A stretch of 64,000 nucleotides of DNA from Mesorhizobium shangrilense (GTDB lineage Bacteria; Pseudomonadota; Alphaproteobacteria; Rhizobiales; Rhizobiaceae), in the NCBI RefSeq assembly GCF_040537815.1, contig NZ_JBEWSZ010000003.1:1-64000 (forward strand), read 5' to 3'. The notes under the pieces are model-generated. The model searched no databases. It was given only the letters and a program-made list of their open reading frames with translations, and was not told where the DNA came from. Within the stretch, counting starts at the first letter, position 1; each line of letters starts with the position of its first letter. The translations under genes and the position numbers were made by a program. This document shows, one piece after another, positions 8,824-17,952 of this stretch.

Positions 8824-8880
8824 AACCAAGGAGATGAACTGCCAAGCCCGCATCCGGATAGGAGCCGAGAGAAACCGCCA

Positions 8881-9732
8881 ATGCACATCGTAATCTGCAT
8901 CAAGCAGGTGCCGGACTCGGCACAGATACGGGTCCATCCGGTGACGAACACGATCATGCGCCAGGGTGTGCCGACCATCATCAACCCTTACGACCTGTTC
9001 GCACTCGAAGAAGCACTCAGACTGCGCGACGCTTATGGTGGCGAGGTCACCGTGCTCACTATGGGTCCGCCCATGGCAGAGGACGCGCTGCGCAAGGCGC
9101 TCGGTTACGGCGCCGACCGCGCGGTGCTGTTGACCGACCGCTATTTTGCCGGCTCCGACACGCTGGCGACCTCCTTCGCTCTTTCCCAGGCAATCGCGAA
9201 GGTTGGCGAGACGTTCGGCACGCCAGACATCGTCTTCACCGGCAAGCAGACAATCGATGGCGACACCGCCCAGGTCGGGCCCGGCATAGCCAAGCGCCTC
9301 GATCTCCTGCAACTCACCTATGTGGCGAAGATCGCCTCTGTCGATCTCGATGCGCGCGAAATCAAGGTCGAGCGCCGCTCCGAAGGCGGCACGCAGATGC
9401 TGAAGAGCAGGCTCCCTTGCCTCATCACCATGCTGGAAGGCACAAACGAGATCCGCCGGGGCTCGCTCAAGGACGCCCTGTGCGCCGCGCGCACCCGGGT
9501 CTTGAAGTGGAGTGCGGCCGACGCCGGAATTGAGGACCTCACCAAATGCGGCCTGCGCGGCTCGCCGACGGTCGTCAAGCGCGTATTCGCCCCTACTGCG
9601 CGGGCGGAAAAGGCGGTGCAAATCGATACTGCGGAGAAGATCTTGCGCGATATCGCTGACGAACTGATCGCCGCAATCTTCACCCGCCAGCCGGCGCTGG
9701 AACATGAGCTCGCCTTCAACGGCGGCGCGTGA
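8881..9732 (+). CDS. fixA: FixA, electron-transfer flavoprotein beta-like subunit
   Basis: FixA and FixB form an electron-transfer flavoprotein that, with FixC and FixX, bifurcates electrons from NADH to ferredoxin or flavodoxin and quinone to feed nitrogenase. The 283-residue product starts [18 protein letters not shown] as FixA proteins do, and carries the ETF-beta signature region around [17 protein letters not shown]. Length is normal. fixB starts 17 bases after the stop. Confidence 0.96.
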   Translation: MHIVICIKQVPDSAQIRVHPVTNTIMRQGVPTIINPYDLFALEEALRLRDAYGGEVTVLTMGPPMAEDALRKALGYGADRAVLLTDRYFAGSDTLATSFALSQAIAKVGETFGTPDIVFTGKQTIDGDTAQVGPGIAKRLDLLQLTYVAKIASVDLDAREIKVERRSEGGTQMLKSRLPCLITMLEGTNEIRRGSLKDALCAARTRVLKWSAADAGIEDLTKCGLRGSPTVVKRVFAPTARAEKAVQIDTAEKILRDIADELIAAIFTRQPALEHELAFNGGA

Positions 9733-9749
9733 CGGCAAGGAGCAAAACG

Positions 9750-10859
9750 ATGTCGACCGCGAACCGAGAAACCCCTCGCCCTGCCGCCGGCCGTGCCGGC
9801 ATAAAGAAGGAGCTGCCCGAGCGTTTCAAGGACTACCGGCACGTCTGGGTCTTCATCGAGCTCGAACGCGGTCAGGTCCATCCCGTATCATTCGAACTGC
9901 TCGGCGAAGGCCGCAAGTTAGCTGACAAGCTTCAGGTCCAGCTTGCGGGCGTCGTGCTCGGACCGCCGGGAGAGGCCATCGGGAGCGCTGTTGCCGAGGC
10001 CTTCGCTTATGGCGCCGACCTTGTCTACATTGTCGAGGCGCCACTGCTCGCCGACTATCGGAACGAGCCTTTCACCAAGGCGATGACGGATCTGGTCGAT
10101 ACCCACAAACCCGAGATCCTTCTTCTCGGTGCGACCACACTCGGCAGGGATCTTGCCGGCTCCGTGGCGACGACCTTGCAAACAGGACTCACGGCCGACT
10201 GCACCGAACTCGATGTGGATACCGACGGTTCGCTCGCCGCGACCCGTCCGACTTTCGGCGGTTCCTTGTTATGCACGATCTATACCCTCAATTACCGGCC
10301 GCAGATGGCGACAGTGCGGCCGAGGGTCATGCCCATGCCGCAGCGGGCAGATAAGCCGGTAGGGCGCGTCATCCGGCAAAAGCTGTCGGCAGCCGAGGAC
10401 GAGATCGTTACCAAAGTCCTCGGCTTCCTGCCGGATAATCAGTCGGCAAAGGCAAATCTTGCCTATGCCGACGTCGTGGTTGCGGGAGGCCTCGGTCTCG
10501 GCGCGGCGGAGAACCTGCAGCTTGTCAAGAATCTCGCGCGAGCAATTGGCGCCGAGCATGGCTGTTCGCGCCCATTGGTCCAGAAGGGCTGGATGCCGGC
10601 TGATCGGCAGATCGGCCAAACTGGCAAGACCATTCGGCCGAAGCTTTACATAGCCGCCGGGATTTCCGGCGCCATCCAGCACCGGGTTGGCGTCGAGGGG
10701 GCGGATCTCATCGTCGCCATCAACACCGACCCGAACGCGCCGATCTTCGATTTCGCCCACCTCGGGATCGTCACCGACGCGATCCGCTTCCTGCCCGCAC
10801 TGACAGAAGCCTTCACCCGGCGGCTGTCGCCTCACAGTCGCGATAAGCTTGCGAGCTAA
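9750..10859 (+). CDS. fixB: FixB, electron-transfer flavoprotein alpha-like subunit
   Basis: FixB pairs with FixA in the electron-bifurcating FixABCX complex. The ATG at 9750 has an AAGGAG site at the right distance and is preferred over one seven codons upstream. The 369-residue protein has the ETF-alpha FAD-binding C-terminal part, with [18 protein letters not shown] and [15 protein letters not shown], and a terminal [12 protein letters not shown] motif. fixC follows after 11 bases. Confidence 0.96.
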   Translation: MSTANRETPRPAAGRAGIKKELPERFKDYRHVWVFIELERGQVHPVSFELLGEGRKLADKLQVQLAGVVLGPPGEAIGSAVAEAFAYGADLVYIVEAPLLADYRNEPFTKAMTDLVDTHKPEILLLGATTLGRDLAGSVATTLQTGLTADCTELDVDTDGSLAATRPTFGGSLLCTIYTLNYRPQMATVRPRVMPMPQRADKPVGRVIRQKLSAAEDEIVTKVLGFLPDNQSAKANLAYADVVVAGGLGLGAAENLQLVKNLARAIGAEHGCSRPLVQKGWMPADRQIGQTGKTIRPKLYIAAGISGAIQHRVGVEGADLIVAINTDPNAPIFDFAHLGIVTDAIRFLPALTEAFTRRLSPHSRDKLAS

Positions 10860-10870
10860 GGGAGATGGAC

Positions 10871-12178
10871 ATGATCGAGGAAAAATTCGACGCCATTGTT
10901 ATTGGGGCCGGCATGTCCGGAAACGCAGCTGCTTACACCATGGCAAGCCACGGGCTGAAGGTGCTGCAGTTGGAGCGCGGTGAATATCCGGGCTCCAAGA
11001 ATGTCCAGGGTGCCATCATGTATGCGAACATGCTGGAGAAAATCATCCCGGATTTCCGCGATGACGCACCTCTCGAGCGGCATTTGGTTGAACAGCGGCT
11101 TTGGGTGATGGACGATACATCCCACACCGGGATTCACTATCGGTCGGACGATTTCAATGAGGCGAAGCCCAACCGTTATACGATCATCCGTGCCCAGTTC
11201 GACAAATGGTTTTCGCGCAAGGTGCGCGAGGCCGGCGCCACGGTTCTGTGCGAGACGACCGTGACGGAACTCGTCCGTGATGCCAAGGACCGGGTGGTCG
11301 GCGTCCGCACGGATCGGGCCGGCGGAGCGATCTTCGCGGACGTGGTCGTGCTAGCAGAAGGTGTCTCAGGACTGCTTGGCCCGCGGGCCGGCCTGCGCGA
11401 GATTCCGAAACCGCAAACCGTGGCGCTCGCGGTCAAGGAAATGCACTTCCTGCCCGAAGAGGTCATTGAGCAGCGGTTCGGCCTCAAGGGCGATGAAGGC
11501 TGCGTGATCGAGGCGGTGGGCACGACCTCCCGCGGCATGGCCGGGCTCGGCTTCCTTTACACCAACAAGGAGTCGATCTCACTGGGCATCGGCTGCCTCG
11601 TCTCCGATTTCGCCGCAATGATGGAGAGCCCTTACGTCCTGCTCGATGCCTTGAAAAACCATCCTTCGATCCGGCCGCTGATCGCTGGCTCGGAGGTGAA
11701 AGAATATGCCGCGCATCTCATTCCCGAAGGCGGCTACAAGGCGATTCCGCAGCTCTTTGGCGACGGTTGGGTCGTGGTCGGCGATGCCGCGCAACTGAAC
11801 AATGCCGTTCACCGCGAGGGTTCGAACCTCGCCATGACCTCCGGCCGCATCGCGGCTGAGGCAATCGTCAAGGTCAAGAGCCGCAACGGTCCAATGACCA
11901 AACGGAACCTCGCCCTCTACAAAGCCATGCTGGACAAGTCCTTCGTGGTCAAGGATCTGAGGAAATACAAAGACATGCCGGCCTTGCTTCACACCAATTC
12001 CAGCAATTTCTTCACGACCTATCCCCGGTTGATGTCGCAAGCCGCGCAGAACTTCATGCGTGTCGACGGCACGCCGAAGATTGAGAAGGAAAAGGCGACC
12101 ACGGCCGCCTTCATCAAGGCGCGCTCGCGCTGGGGGCTGGTCAGCGACGCGGTCCGCCTGGCATTCGCGTGGCGCTGA
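10871..12178 (+). CDS. fixC: FixC flavoprotein (ETF-quinone oxidoreductase-like)
   Basis: FixC is the FAD subunit that links the FixAB flavoprotein to quinone. The dinucleotide-binding motif is near the start ([16 protein letters not shown]), and the second FAD region is [18 protein letters not shown] choose ATG 10871 because GGAG at 10861-10864 is six bases before it; the in-frame ATG at 10865 abuts that site. The protein has 435 residues, a normal length. fixX follows 11 bases downstream. Confidence 0.96.
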   Translation: MIEEKFDAIVIGAGMSGNAAAYTMASHGLKVLQLERGEYPGSKNVQGAIMYANMLEKIIPDFRDDAPLERHLVEQRLWVMDDTSHTGIHYRSDDFNEAKPNRYTIIRAQFDKWFSRKVREAGATVLCETTVTELVRDAKDRVVGVRTDRAGGAIFADVVVLAEGVSGLLGPRAGLREIPKPQTVALAVKEMHFLPEEVIEQRFGLKGDEGCVIEAVGTTSRGMAGLGFLYTNKESISLGIGCLVSDFAAMMESPYVLLDALKNHPSIRPLIAGSEVKEYAAHLIPEGGYKAIPQLFGDGWVVVGDAAQLNNAVHREGSNLAMTSGRIAAEAIVKVKSRNGPMTKRNLALYKAMLDKSFVVKDLRKYKDMPALLHTNSSNFFTTYPRLMSQAAQNFMRVDGTPKIEKEKATTAAFIKARSRWGLVSDAVRLAFAWR

Positions 12179-12189
12179 GGGGAGACGAG

Positions 12190-12489
12190 ATGACGATCGC
12201 AGTGACGAAGTCACGTGTCGAGGACAAGCTTTACCAGAACCGCTACCTGGTCGATCCTGGCCGTCCGCACATCACAGTGCGACCGCACGAGAAGCCCAGC
12301 GCGAACTTGCTCGCGCTGACCCACGTCTGCCCGGCGAAATGTTATGAGTTGAACGACAAGGGTCAAGTGGAGATCACCCCTGACGGCTGCATGGAGTGCG
12401 GCACCTGCCGGATATTGTGCGAGACCAGTGGAGAGATCGAGTGGAACTATCCACGCGGCGGCTTCGGTGTCCTCTTCAAGTTCGGATGA
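12190..12489 (+). CDS. fixX: FixX ferredoxin-like protein
   Basis: FixX is the ferredoxin-like subunit of the FixABCX complex. The 99-residue product has Cys motifs in [13 protein letters not shown] and [13 protein letters not shown], suited to one [4Fe-4S] cluster. ATG 12190 has GGGGAG upstream and is preferred over a start seven codons earlier that overlaps fixC. It ends the fix operon; nifA1 follows after 180 bases with its own upstream palindrome. Confidence 0.95.
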   Translation: MTIAVTKSRVEDKLYQNRYLVDPGRPHITVRPHEKPSANLLALTHVCPAKCYELNDKGQVEITPDGCMECGTCRILCETSGEIEWNYPRGGFGVLFKFG

Positions 12490-12564
12490 TCGGCGCGCGT
12501 CTTTTCAAGAGCGTGAATCTTACCAGACCTGAAATTTCGGCACGTCAGCCGCTGCTAGAATGAT

Positions 12565-12580
12565 CTTTCACATTAGAAAG
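12565..12580. promoter_or_regulatory. palindrome resembling the fixV-linked element, upstream of nifA1
   Basis: The sequence CTTTCACATTAGAAAG is a 16-base inverted repeat 90 bases before the nifA1 start. It matches 13 of 16 bases of the palindrome at 36700-36715, just after fixV. LacI-family regulators bind palindromes of about this size. FixV binding here is inference. Confidence 0.4.
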
Positions 12581-12669
12581 AAGCTAGTGAATACTGTGGT
12601 TTTGGAATTCGAATACAAAAAACGGCGCTTGGGAGGAGCCCCCTGGACGACAACCCCTGAGGTGTTTGC

Positions 12670-14412
12670 ATGGCTCACGCACTGCGAGATCGGATCGATG
12701 AAATAGGACCTCGGAACATCCTGCCTGAACCACGGATCAACTCCATTCACGAAGCGGATATCTCGCTCAGGGGAATCTACGAGATATCGAAGGTCCTGAC
12801 CGCCCCCGCCCGGCTCGAGATCACGATTGCCAATGTCGTGAATACCCTCTCCTCAGTTGTGCAAATGCGTCATGGAGCAATCGTTGTCCTGAACGCTAAA
12901 GCGGAGCCGGAGATTACCGCAACCGCCGGCAGCTCCCACCCACCTCAATCAGGAATTGGCCGCGCCATACCGCAAGCCGCGATAGACCGGATCGTCGCTA
13001 CGGGGGCGCCGCTCGTCATACACGATGTTAGCAAGTCCGAACTATTTCAGGCTGACTTTCAACCGGCTTCGAGCGGCGACACAATCCCAATTGCCTTCAT
13101 CGGTATCCCAGTAAAGGCTGAGCACGAGATCCTTGGGACATTGTCCATCGACCGCGTCGATGACGAGATCAGCTCCCCCTGCGACAAGGACGTACGCTTC
13201 CTAACCATCGTCGCCGACCTTATCGGCCGGACCATTCGTCTCCATCGCATCCTGAGTATGGATCAACAGCGGTTCATCGAGGAGCAGAGGAGACCGGAGA
13301 AATGGCTCGACGAGGAGAGGATCGACCCAGCCCAGCATGTTAAGGTCGACGGGATCATCGGGGAAAGTCCTGCACTCAAGCAGGTGCTCGAAACTGTAAA
13401 GGTCGTGGCAAGGACGAATTCCACCGTGCTTCTGCGGGGCGAAAGCGGCACCGGCAAGGAGTTCTTTGCCCAGGCCATCCACAAGCTTTCACCTCGGGGG
13501 AAGAAGGCTTTCGTCAAATTGAACTGCGCCGCACTGTCTGAAAGCGTTCTGGAATCAGAGCTGTTTGGACACGAAAAGGGCGCCTTCACCGGGGCTATCT
13601 CCCAGCGCGCCGGCCGATTTGAATTGGCAAATGGCGGAACGCTGCTGCTTGATGAAATCGGCGAGATTTCGCCTGCTTTTCAAGCCAAGCTGTTGCGCGT
13701 CCTGCAGGAAGGCGAACTGGAGCGAGTGGGCGGCACGAGAACGCTTCAGGTCGATGTCCGGCTCATATGCGCCACCAACAAGGATCTCGAGACGGCTGTC
13801 CTAGATGGGGAGTTCAGGGCCGACCTATATTACCGCATCAATGTTGTGCCAATCATCCTTCCCCCGCTCAGAGAGCGAGCCGGCGATATTCCACGCCTTG
13901 CGAACGCCTTCCTCGACCGATTCAACAAGGAGAACCATCGCGAACTCGCCTTCGCGCCATCGGCGCTTGATCTGATCTCGCAATGCTATTTCCCCGGCAA
14001 TGTCCGCGAGCTGGAAAACTGCGTGCAAAGGACGGCTACACTTGCGCGTTCAAGGACGATCACTCCATCGGATTTCGCCTGCAAGAACAGCCAATGCCTT
14101 TCGTCGCTCCTCTGGAAGGCAGGTTACCGTTCGCATGGCCGCAATGCCGTCGACGAACTCTCCCGGCGTGACACGATGCCGGTTCGGCGCATCGGTGCCC
14201 CGGAAGGCGAGGTATCGCCCGTCAAGGTCGTCTACCCGAACGATCCCGCTTGCCCTGCAATAGGCCCGCATCTGACGGAACGCGACCGCCTGACCGACGC
14301 GATGGAGAAGGCCGGCTGGGTTCAGGCCAAGGCAGCTCGTATCCTCGGGCTGACGCCGCGGCAGGTCGGCTACGCTCTGCGCCGGCATGGTATCGAGGTG
14401 AAGAAATTCTAG
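12670..14412 (+). CDS. nifA: NifA, sigma-54-dependent activator of nif genes (first copy)
   Basis: NifA activates RNA polymerase carrying RpoN at nif and fix promoters. The 580-residue protein has an N-terminal GAF-type domain (about 35-190), an AAA+ domain with Walker A GESGTGKE, the sigma-54 contact motif GAFTGA and Walker B LLLDEIGE, then the oxygen-sensing Cys linker (ACKNSQC) and a C-terminal helix-turn-helix. It sits between fixX and nifB, as nifA often does. In M. loti R7A, nifA1 is dispensable and nifA2 essential (established for that strain). The second copy here is at 30922-32745. Confidence 0.95.
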   Translation: MAHALRDRIDEIGPRNILPEPRINSIHEADISLRGIYEISKVLTAPARLEITIANVVNTLSSVVQMRHGAIVVLNAKAEPEITATAGSSHPPQSGIGRAIPQAAIDRIVATGAPLVIHDVSKSELFQADFQPASSGDTIPIAFIGIPVKAEHEILGTLSIDRVDDEISSPCDKDVRFLTIVADLIGRTIRLHRILSMDQQRFIEEQRRPEKWLDEERIDPAQHVKVDGIIGESPALKQVLETVKVVARTNSTVLLRGESGTGKEFFAQAIHKLSPRGKKAFVKLNCAALSESVLESELFGHEKGAFTGAISQRAGRFELANGGTLLLDEIGEISPAFQAKLLRVLQEGELERVGGTRTLQVDVRLICATNKDLETAVLDGEFRADLYYRINVVPIILPPLRERAGDIPRLANAFLDRFNKENHRELAFAPSALDLISQCYFPGNVRELENCVQRTATLARSRTITPSDFACKNSQCLSSLLWKAGYRSHGRNAVDELSRRDTMPVRRIGAPEGEVSPVKVVYPNDPACPAIGPHLTERDRLTDAMEKAGWVQAKAARILGLTPRQVGYALRRHGIEVKKF

Positions 14413-14509
14413 GCGTCCTGATGACGTCAACCGTCGGGCCTGCGTAGTCTTCCTCACACTCCGGGTGCCCAAGACGCGGTGCCTTTCGCGAGCCGGGTCG
14501 CTTGTGCGC

Positions 14510-14613
14510 TGTCGGAAGCCCGACAAAATTGTGTCGGAGCAAACCGACTGATTCCGACACGGAAAGCCAATTCGTGAACTAAAACCGCTCTTTGAGCTGG
14601 CATAGCTCTTGCG
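14510..14613 (+). promoter_or_regulatory. NifA site and sigma-54 promoter of nifB
   Basis: A perfect TGT-N10-ACA site is at 14510-14525. A second inverted repeat, GTGTCGGA against TTCCGACAC, spans 14531-14560. The -24/-12 element TGGCAT-N5-TTGCG is at 14598-14613, about 40 bases before the nifB start. The block probably drives nifB through fixU and perhaps the genes beyond. Confidence 0.85.
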
Positions 14614-14650
14614 CCTTGAACTGCGACGTTACCAGGAACGGAGCCGTTCG

Positions 14651-16132
14651 ATGTCCGCACCGATAATTTCGCTTGAGGGCCTGACCAGCACGACATCCTT
14701 CGACCAGTTGCTGGCGACCGCGAAATCCGGTGGCTGCGCATCTTCAACCTGCGGCTTGTCGGGAAAGCCGGACGACATCGATCCGGCCGTCTGGGAGAAG
14801 ATCAAGGATCACCCCTGCTTTTCGGAAGAAGCGCATCACTATTTCGCGCGCATGCACGTCGCGGTCGCCCCCGCTTGCAACGTCCAGTGCAACTACTGCA
14901 ATCGCAAATATGACTGTGCCAACGAAAGTCGGCCTGGGGTGGTTTCGGAGAAGCTGACACCCGACCAGGCGCTACGCAAGGTGATCGCGGTCGCCAACGA
15001 GGTGCCGCAGCTTTCCGTACTCGGCATCGCCGGACCGGGCGATGCCTGTTACGACTGGAAAAGGACAAAGGCAACGTTCGAACGAGTTGCCAGGGAAATC
15101 CCCGACATCAAGCTGTGCATCTCCACCAATGGGCTGGCGCTGCCGGACCATGCCGCCGAGCTTGCCGACATGAATGTCGATCACGTGACGATCACCATCA
15201 ACATGGTCGACCCTGAAGTCGGCGTAAAGATCTATCCTTGGATCTTTTACGACCATCGCCGCTACATCGGCATAGAAGCTGCCCGGATCCTGCATGAGCG
15301 GCAGATGCTGGGCCTGGAGATGCTGACCGCGCGCGGCATCCTCACCAAAATCAATTCGGTGATGATCCCCGGCGTGAACGACGAGCATCTGCTCGAGGTG
15401 AATAGATGGGTCAAGGAGCGTGGCGCGTTCGTGCACAACGTCATGCCGCTGATTTCCGAACCGGCGCACGGTACCCACTTCGGCCTGACCGGGCAGCGTG
15501 GCCCAAATGCAATGGAGATGAAGGCTCTTCAGGATCGTCTGGAAGGCGGCGCCAACTTGATGCGCCACTGCCGGCAGTGCCGGGCCGATGCCGTTGGCCT
15601 GCTCGGCGAGGATCGTGGCCAGGAATTCACGCTCGACAGCATTCCCGGCGAGGTCACCTACGATCCGAGCAGGCGCGAAGCCTATCAAGAGGTGGTCGCG
15701 CACGAGCGCCGTGATCACCTGGCGGCCAGAAGCGAGGCGATCGGAATGGTCAAGGCCGCGGGTTCCGGCAAGTCCCTTCTCGTCGCCGTGGCCACCAGGG
15801 GCGGCGGCCGTGTCAACGAACACTTCGGCCATGCGAAGGAATTCCAGGTTTATGAGGCCTCGCCGAGAGGGATCAGCTTCGTTGGGCATCGCAAGGCCGA
15901 GCAGTATTGCCGCGGCGGCCGGGGCGAAAACGCCACCCTAGACGGCGTCATCGCTGCGCTGGAAGGCATAGACATCGTGCTGTGCGCCAAGATCGGAGAC
16001 TGCCCCAAGGATCAACTAGCGGAAGCTGGAATCCGAGCAGCCGACGCTTATGGCCATGACTATATCGAGACCGCAATCAGCGCGATTTACGCCGCCGAGT
16101 TTGGGGTCCAACCCCTGGCGGCGACGGCCTGA
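14651..16132 (+). CDS. nifB: NifB, radical-SAM FeMo-cofactor core synthase
   Basis: NifB builds NifB-co, the 8Fe-9S-C core of FeMo-co, using radical SAM chemistry. The SAM cluster motif is CNVQCNYC (near residue 80), followed by KYDC. The C-terminal part, from about residue 370 ([21 protein letters not shown]), is the NifX-like cofactor carrier domain. ATG 14651 gives the family start [10 protein letters not shown]; an upstream ATG would overlap the promoter. Length is 493 residues. fdxN follows after 32 bases. Confidence 0.96.
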   Translation: MSAPIISLEGLTSTTSFDQLLATAKSGGCASSTCGLSGKPDDIDPAVWEKIKDHPCFSEEAHHYFARMHVAVAPACNVQCNYCNRKYDCANESRPGVVSEKLTPDQALRKVIAVANEVPQLSVLGIAGPGDACYDWKRTKATFERVAREIPDIKLCISTNGLALPDHAAELADMNVDHVTITINMVDPEVGVKIYPWIFYDHRRYIGIEAARILHERQMLGLEMLTARGILTKINSVMIPGVNDEHLLEVNRWVKERGAFVHNVMPLISEPAHGTHFGLTGQRGPNAMEMKALQDRLEGGANLMRHCRQCRADAVGLLGEDRGQEFTLDSIPGEVTYDPSRREAYQEVVAHERRDHLAARSEAIGMVKAAGSGKSLLVAVATRGGGRVNEHFGHAKEFQVYEASPRGISFVGHRKAEQYCRGGRGENATLDGVIAALEGIDIVLCAKIGDCPKDQLAEAGIRAADAYGHDYIETAISAIYAAEFGVQPLAATA

Positions 16133-16164
16133 GCCGTCTCATTCCAATCGAACCAGGAGCTAAA

Positions 16165-16359
16165 ATGACTTTCAAGATCATCGCATCCCAATGCACCCAA
16201 TGCGGCGCCTGCGAGTTCGAATGTCCCTCCGTCGCGATCAAGTTCAAGGGCGAGAGCTACGTGATCGATCCGGACAAGTGCACCGAATGCAAGGAGGCCT
16301 TCGACACGCAGCAATGCGCCTCGGTATGTCCGGTGCCGAAGACCTGCGTTCCTGCCTGA
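16165..16359 (+). CDS. fdxN: FdxN 2[4Fe-4S] ferredoxin
   Basis: This small ferredoxin carries electrons for nitrogenase or for NifB. The 64-residue product has one complete motif ([11 protein letters not shown]) and a second cluster-binding set in [17 protein letters not shown], the nif-type spacing. It is directly downstream of nifB in the same operon. Confidence 0.94.
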   Translation: MTFKIIASQCTQCGACEFECPSVAIKFKGESYVIDPDKCTECKEAFDTQQCASVCPVPKTCVPA

Positions 16360-16451
16360 ATTCGGTTACCGACACGGCCGGGTTCGCCTCCGCAGGGCGC
16401 CTGGAACTCCGTTGCCGACAACCTGCAGCCTCGAGAAAAGAAGGAACGGCC

Positions 16452-16772
16452 ATGTGGCTGGGACGCGAACAGGAGGTCGAAATCCGCAAGCCTCCACGAT
16501 TTATGCCGGGTGAGCGGGTCCGTGCCACACGACACGTAAAGAATGACGGCACCTATCCTGGCAGGGAGATCGGCGAAAACCTCGTGCGGAAGGGCGACGA
16601 GGGTTATGTGCGCGACATTGGCACCTTTCTCCAGCAGTTCTTCATCTATGCGGTCGAATGGGTCGATCGCGGCACGATCGTCGGCATGCGAGCGCGTGAA
16701 CTTATGAGCCTCGACAAAGTCGAGGTTCCTTGCAGTGCCGAAAGCCCTGAAAATCGAGGAGCAGCAAGATGA
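16452..16772 (+). CDS. nifZ: NifZ nitrogenase maturation protein
   Basis: NifZ helps P-cluster maturation in the MoFe protein. The start at 16452 (MWLGREQEVE) follows an AAAGAAGGAA ribosome site; the longer open frame upstream is an fdxN shadow. Family-typical residues are PGERVRATRHVKNDGTYPG and GYVRDIGTFLQQFFIYAVE. Length is 106 residues. Its stop overlaps the fixU start (ATGA). In M. loti R7A nifZ and fixU are NifA-regulated and needed for full effectiveness. Confidence 0.93.
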   Translation: MWLGREQEVEIRKPPRFMPGERVRATRHVKNDGTYPGREIGENLVRKGDEGYVRDIGTFLQQFFIYAVEWVDRGTIVGMRARELMSLDKVEVPCSAESPENRGAAR

Positions 16773-16981
16773 AAGTAATGATCCGCAGGACCGGTGCTGG
16801 CTTGTCGGCATATGTGCCCAAGAAGGACCTCGAAGAGCCGATCGTCAAGCTCGAGAACGAAGACTTGTGGGGCGGGGCCGTAACGCTCAGGAACGGGTGG
16901 CGGTTCGTCCTGCCCGACCTTCCACGGGATACGCGTCTGCCGATCACCGTCGAGGCCAGGAAGATCTCCGACGAGGTCTGA
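16769..16981 (+). CDS. fixU: FixU/NifT family protein
   Basis: FixU/NifT proteins are small, conserved partners of nitrogenase loci; their exact role is unclear. The 70-residue product begins MKVMIRRTGAGLSAYVPKKD and contains GGAVTLRNGWRFVLPDLP, both typical. Translation is probably coupled to nifZ by the ATGA overlap. Confidence 0.92.
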   Translation: MKVMIRRTGAGLSAYVPKKDLEEPIVKLENEDLWGGAVTLRNGWRFVLPDLPRDTRLPITVEARKISDEV

Positions 16982-17018
16982 TGCTGCCGGTTGATAAGGG
17001 CGTCGAGAGGAAACGAGC

Positions 17019-17942
17019 ATGAACACCATCCTGAACTGGGGCCACCTCGTCGTCGTCCAGGACAGTTTTGCCGAAAAGCTGCTTGACCTGATGAACGAAG
17101 CGCTCGCGGCCGATGCGGTGATCCCATATCTCGGTCCGGGTCTCCTCAGGTTCAGCTGCGAGGAAACGCCTGTACCGCACCGCCCGGAAGCCGTCGCCGC
17201 GGCGCTCAACACGCGCGCGCCAGCCCCTTCCAAGATTCGCACCAATATGTGGTCGGTCGCACAGTTCATCGAACAGCGCCGGCATCGCCGGACGCTTCAA
17301 GCGTGGATGGCCGAGATATTCGCAGCGCCGGCGGCGCCGACCGTTCTCCACGCCTGGCTCGCAAAGCTGCCGCTCTCCCTCATCATCGACAGCTGGTACG
17401 ACGGCGCCATGCGCGCGGCCCTCGCAGACGCCGGCCGAACGGACGTCGTCGAGATACAAGGCGTGACGCGAGCGAGCGAATTCGGTGACATTTGGACGAA
17501 AACCTATGACTTGGCCGGGAGTGAACTCGAACCCGGATCGGTGGCAAAGACGGTTCTCTATACACCTCACGGCAGCATTAGGCCGGTCGCAAATTTCCTC
17601 GTAGCAGATTCGGACTATGTTGAAGTCCTGACCGAAATCGACATCCAGACGCCGATCCCTGACGTGGTGAAGGAGCGGCGCACGAACCGTGGCTTTTTCT
17701 TCGTTGGCTGCCGCTTCAACGATCAGATGCTGCGCACCTTCGCCAGGCAGATCATGAAGCGTTCCGAAGGCCCACGTTGCACGATAATGGATGCGCAAAC
17801 GCTGACCAGAAACGAAGCCCGTTTCCTTGCGGCAAGCGGAATCACAGTGATCGACATGCCCGTAAGTGAAGCCGTGGCTCGGTTTGTCGGGTCAGGCTCC
17901 GCAGCAGATGGTGGCCAGGATCAACAAACGCCTTTGATGTGA
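17019..17942 (+). CDS. SIR2-like protein in the nifB-fixU operon
   Basis: The 307-residue product resembles SIR2-like domain proteins seen next to some nif clusters. An N-terminal Rossmann-like start (AVIPYLGPGLL, about residue 33) and a C-terminal RGFFFVGCRFNDQMLR stretch fit that fold. Classic sirtuin zinc cysteines are not evident, so deacylase activity should not be assumed; NAD binding or hydrolysis is equally possible. It lies 37 bases after fixU and just before the ABC exporter genes, so it probably shares the NifA-driven transcript. Its role in fixation is unknown. Confidence 0.65.
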   Translation: MNTILNWGHLVVVQDSFAEKLLDLMNEALAADAVIPYLGPGLLRFSCEETPVPHRPEAVAAALNTRAPAPSKIRTNMWSVAQFIEQRRHRRTLQAWMAEIFAAPAAPTVLHAWLAKLPLSLIIDSWYDGAMRAALADAGRTDVVEIQGVTRASEFGDIWTKTYDLAGSELEPGSVAKTVLYTPHGSIRPVANFLVADSDYVEVLTEIDIQTPIPDVVKERRTNRGFFFVGCRFNDQMLRTFARQIMKRSEGPRCTIMDAQTLTRNEARFLAASGITVIDMPVSEAVARFVGSGSAADGGQDQQTPLM

Positions 17943-17952
17943 GTCGTCCGGC

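Noticed and set aside
8419..9738. 439-codon minus-strand frame opposite fixA and nifW
   Set aside because: It covers two clear genes and the NifA promoter; no family features.
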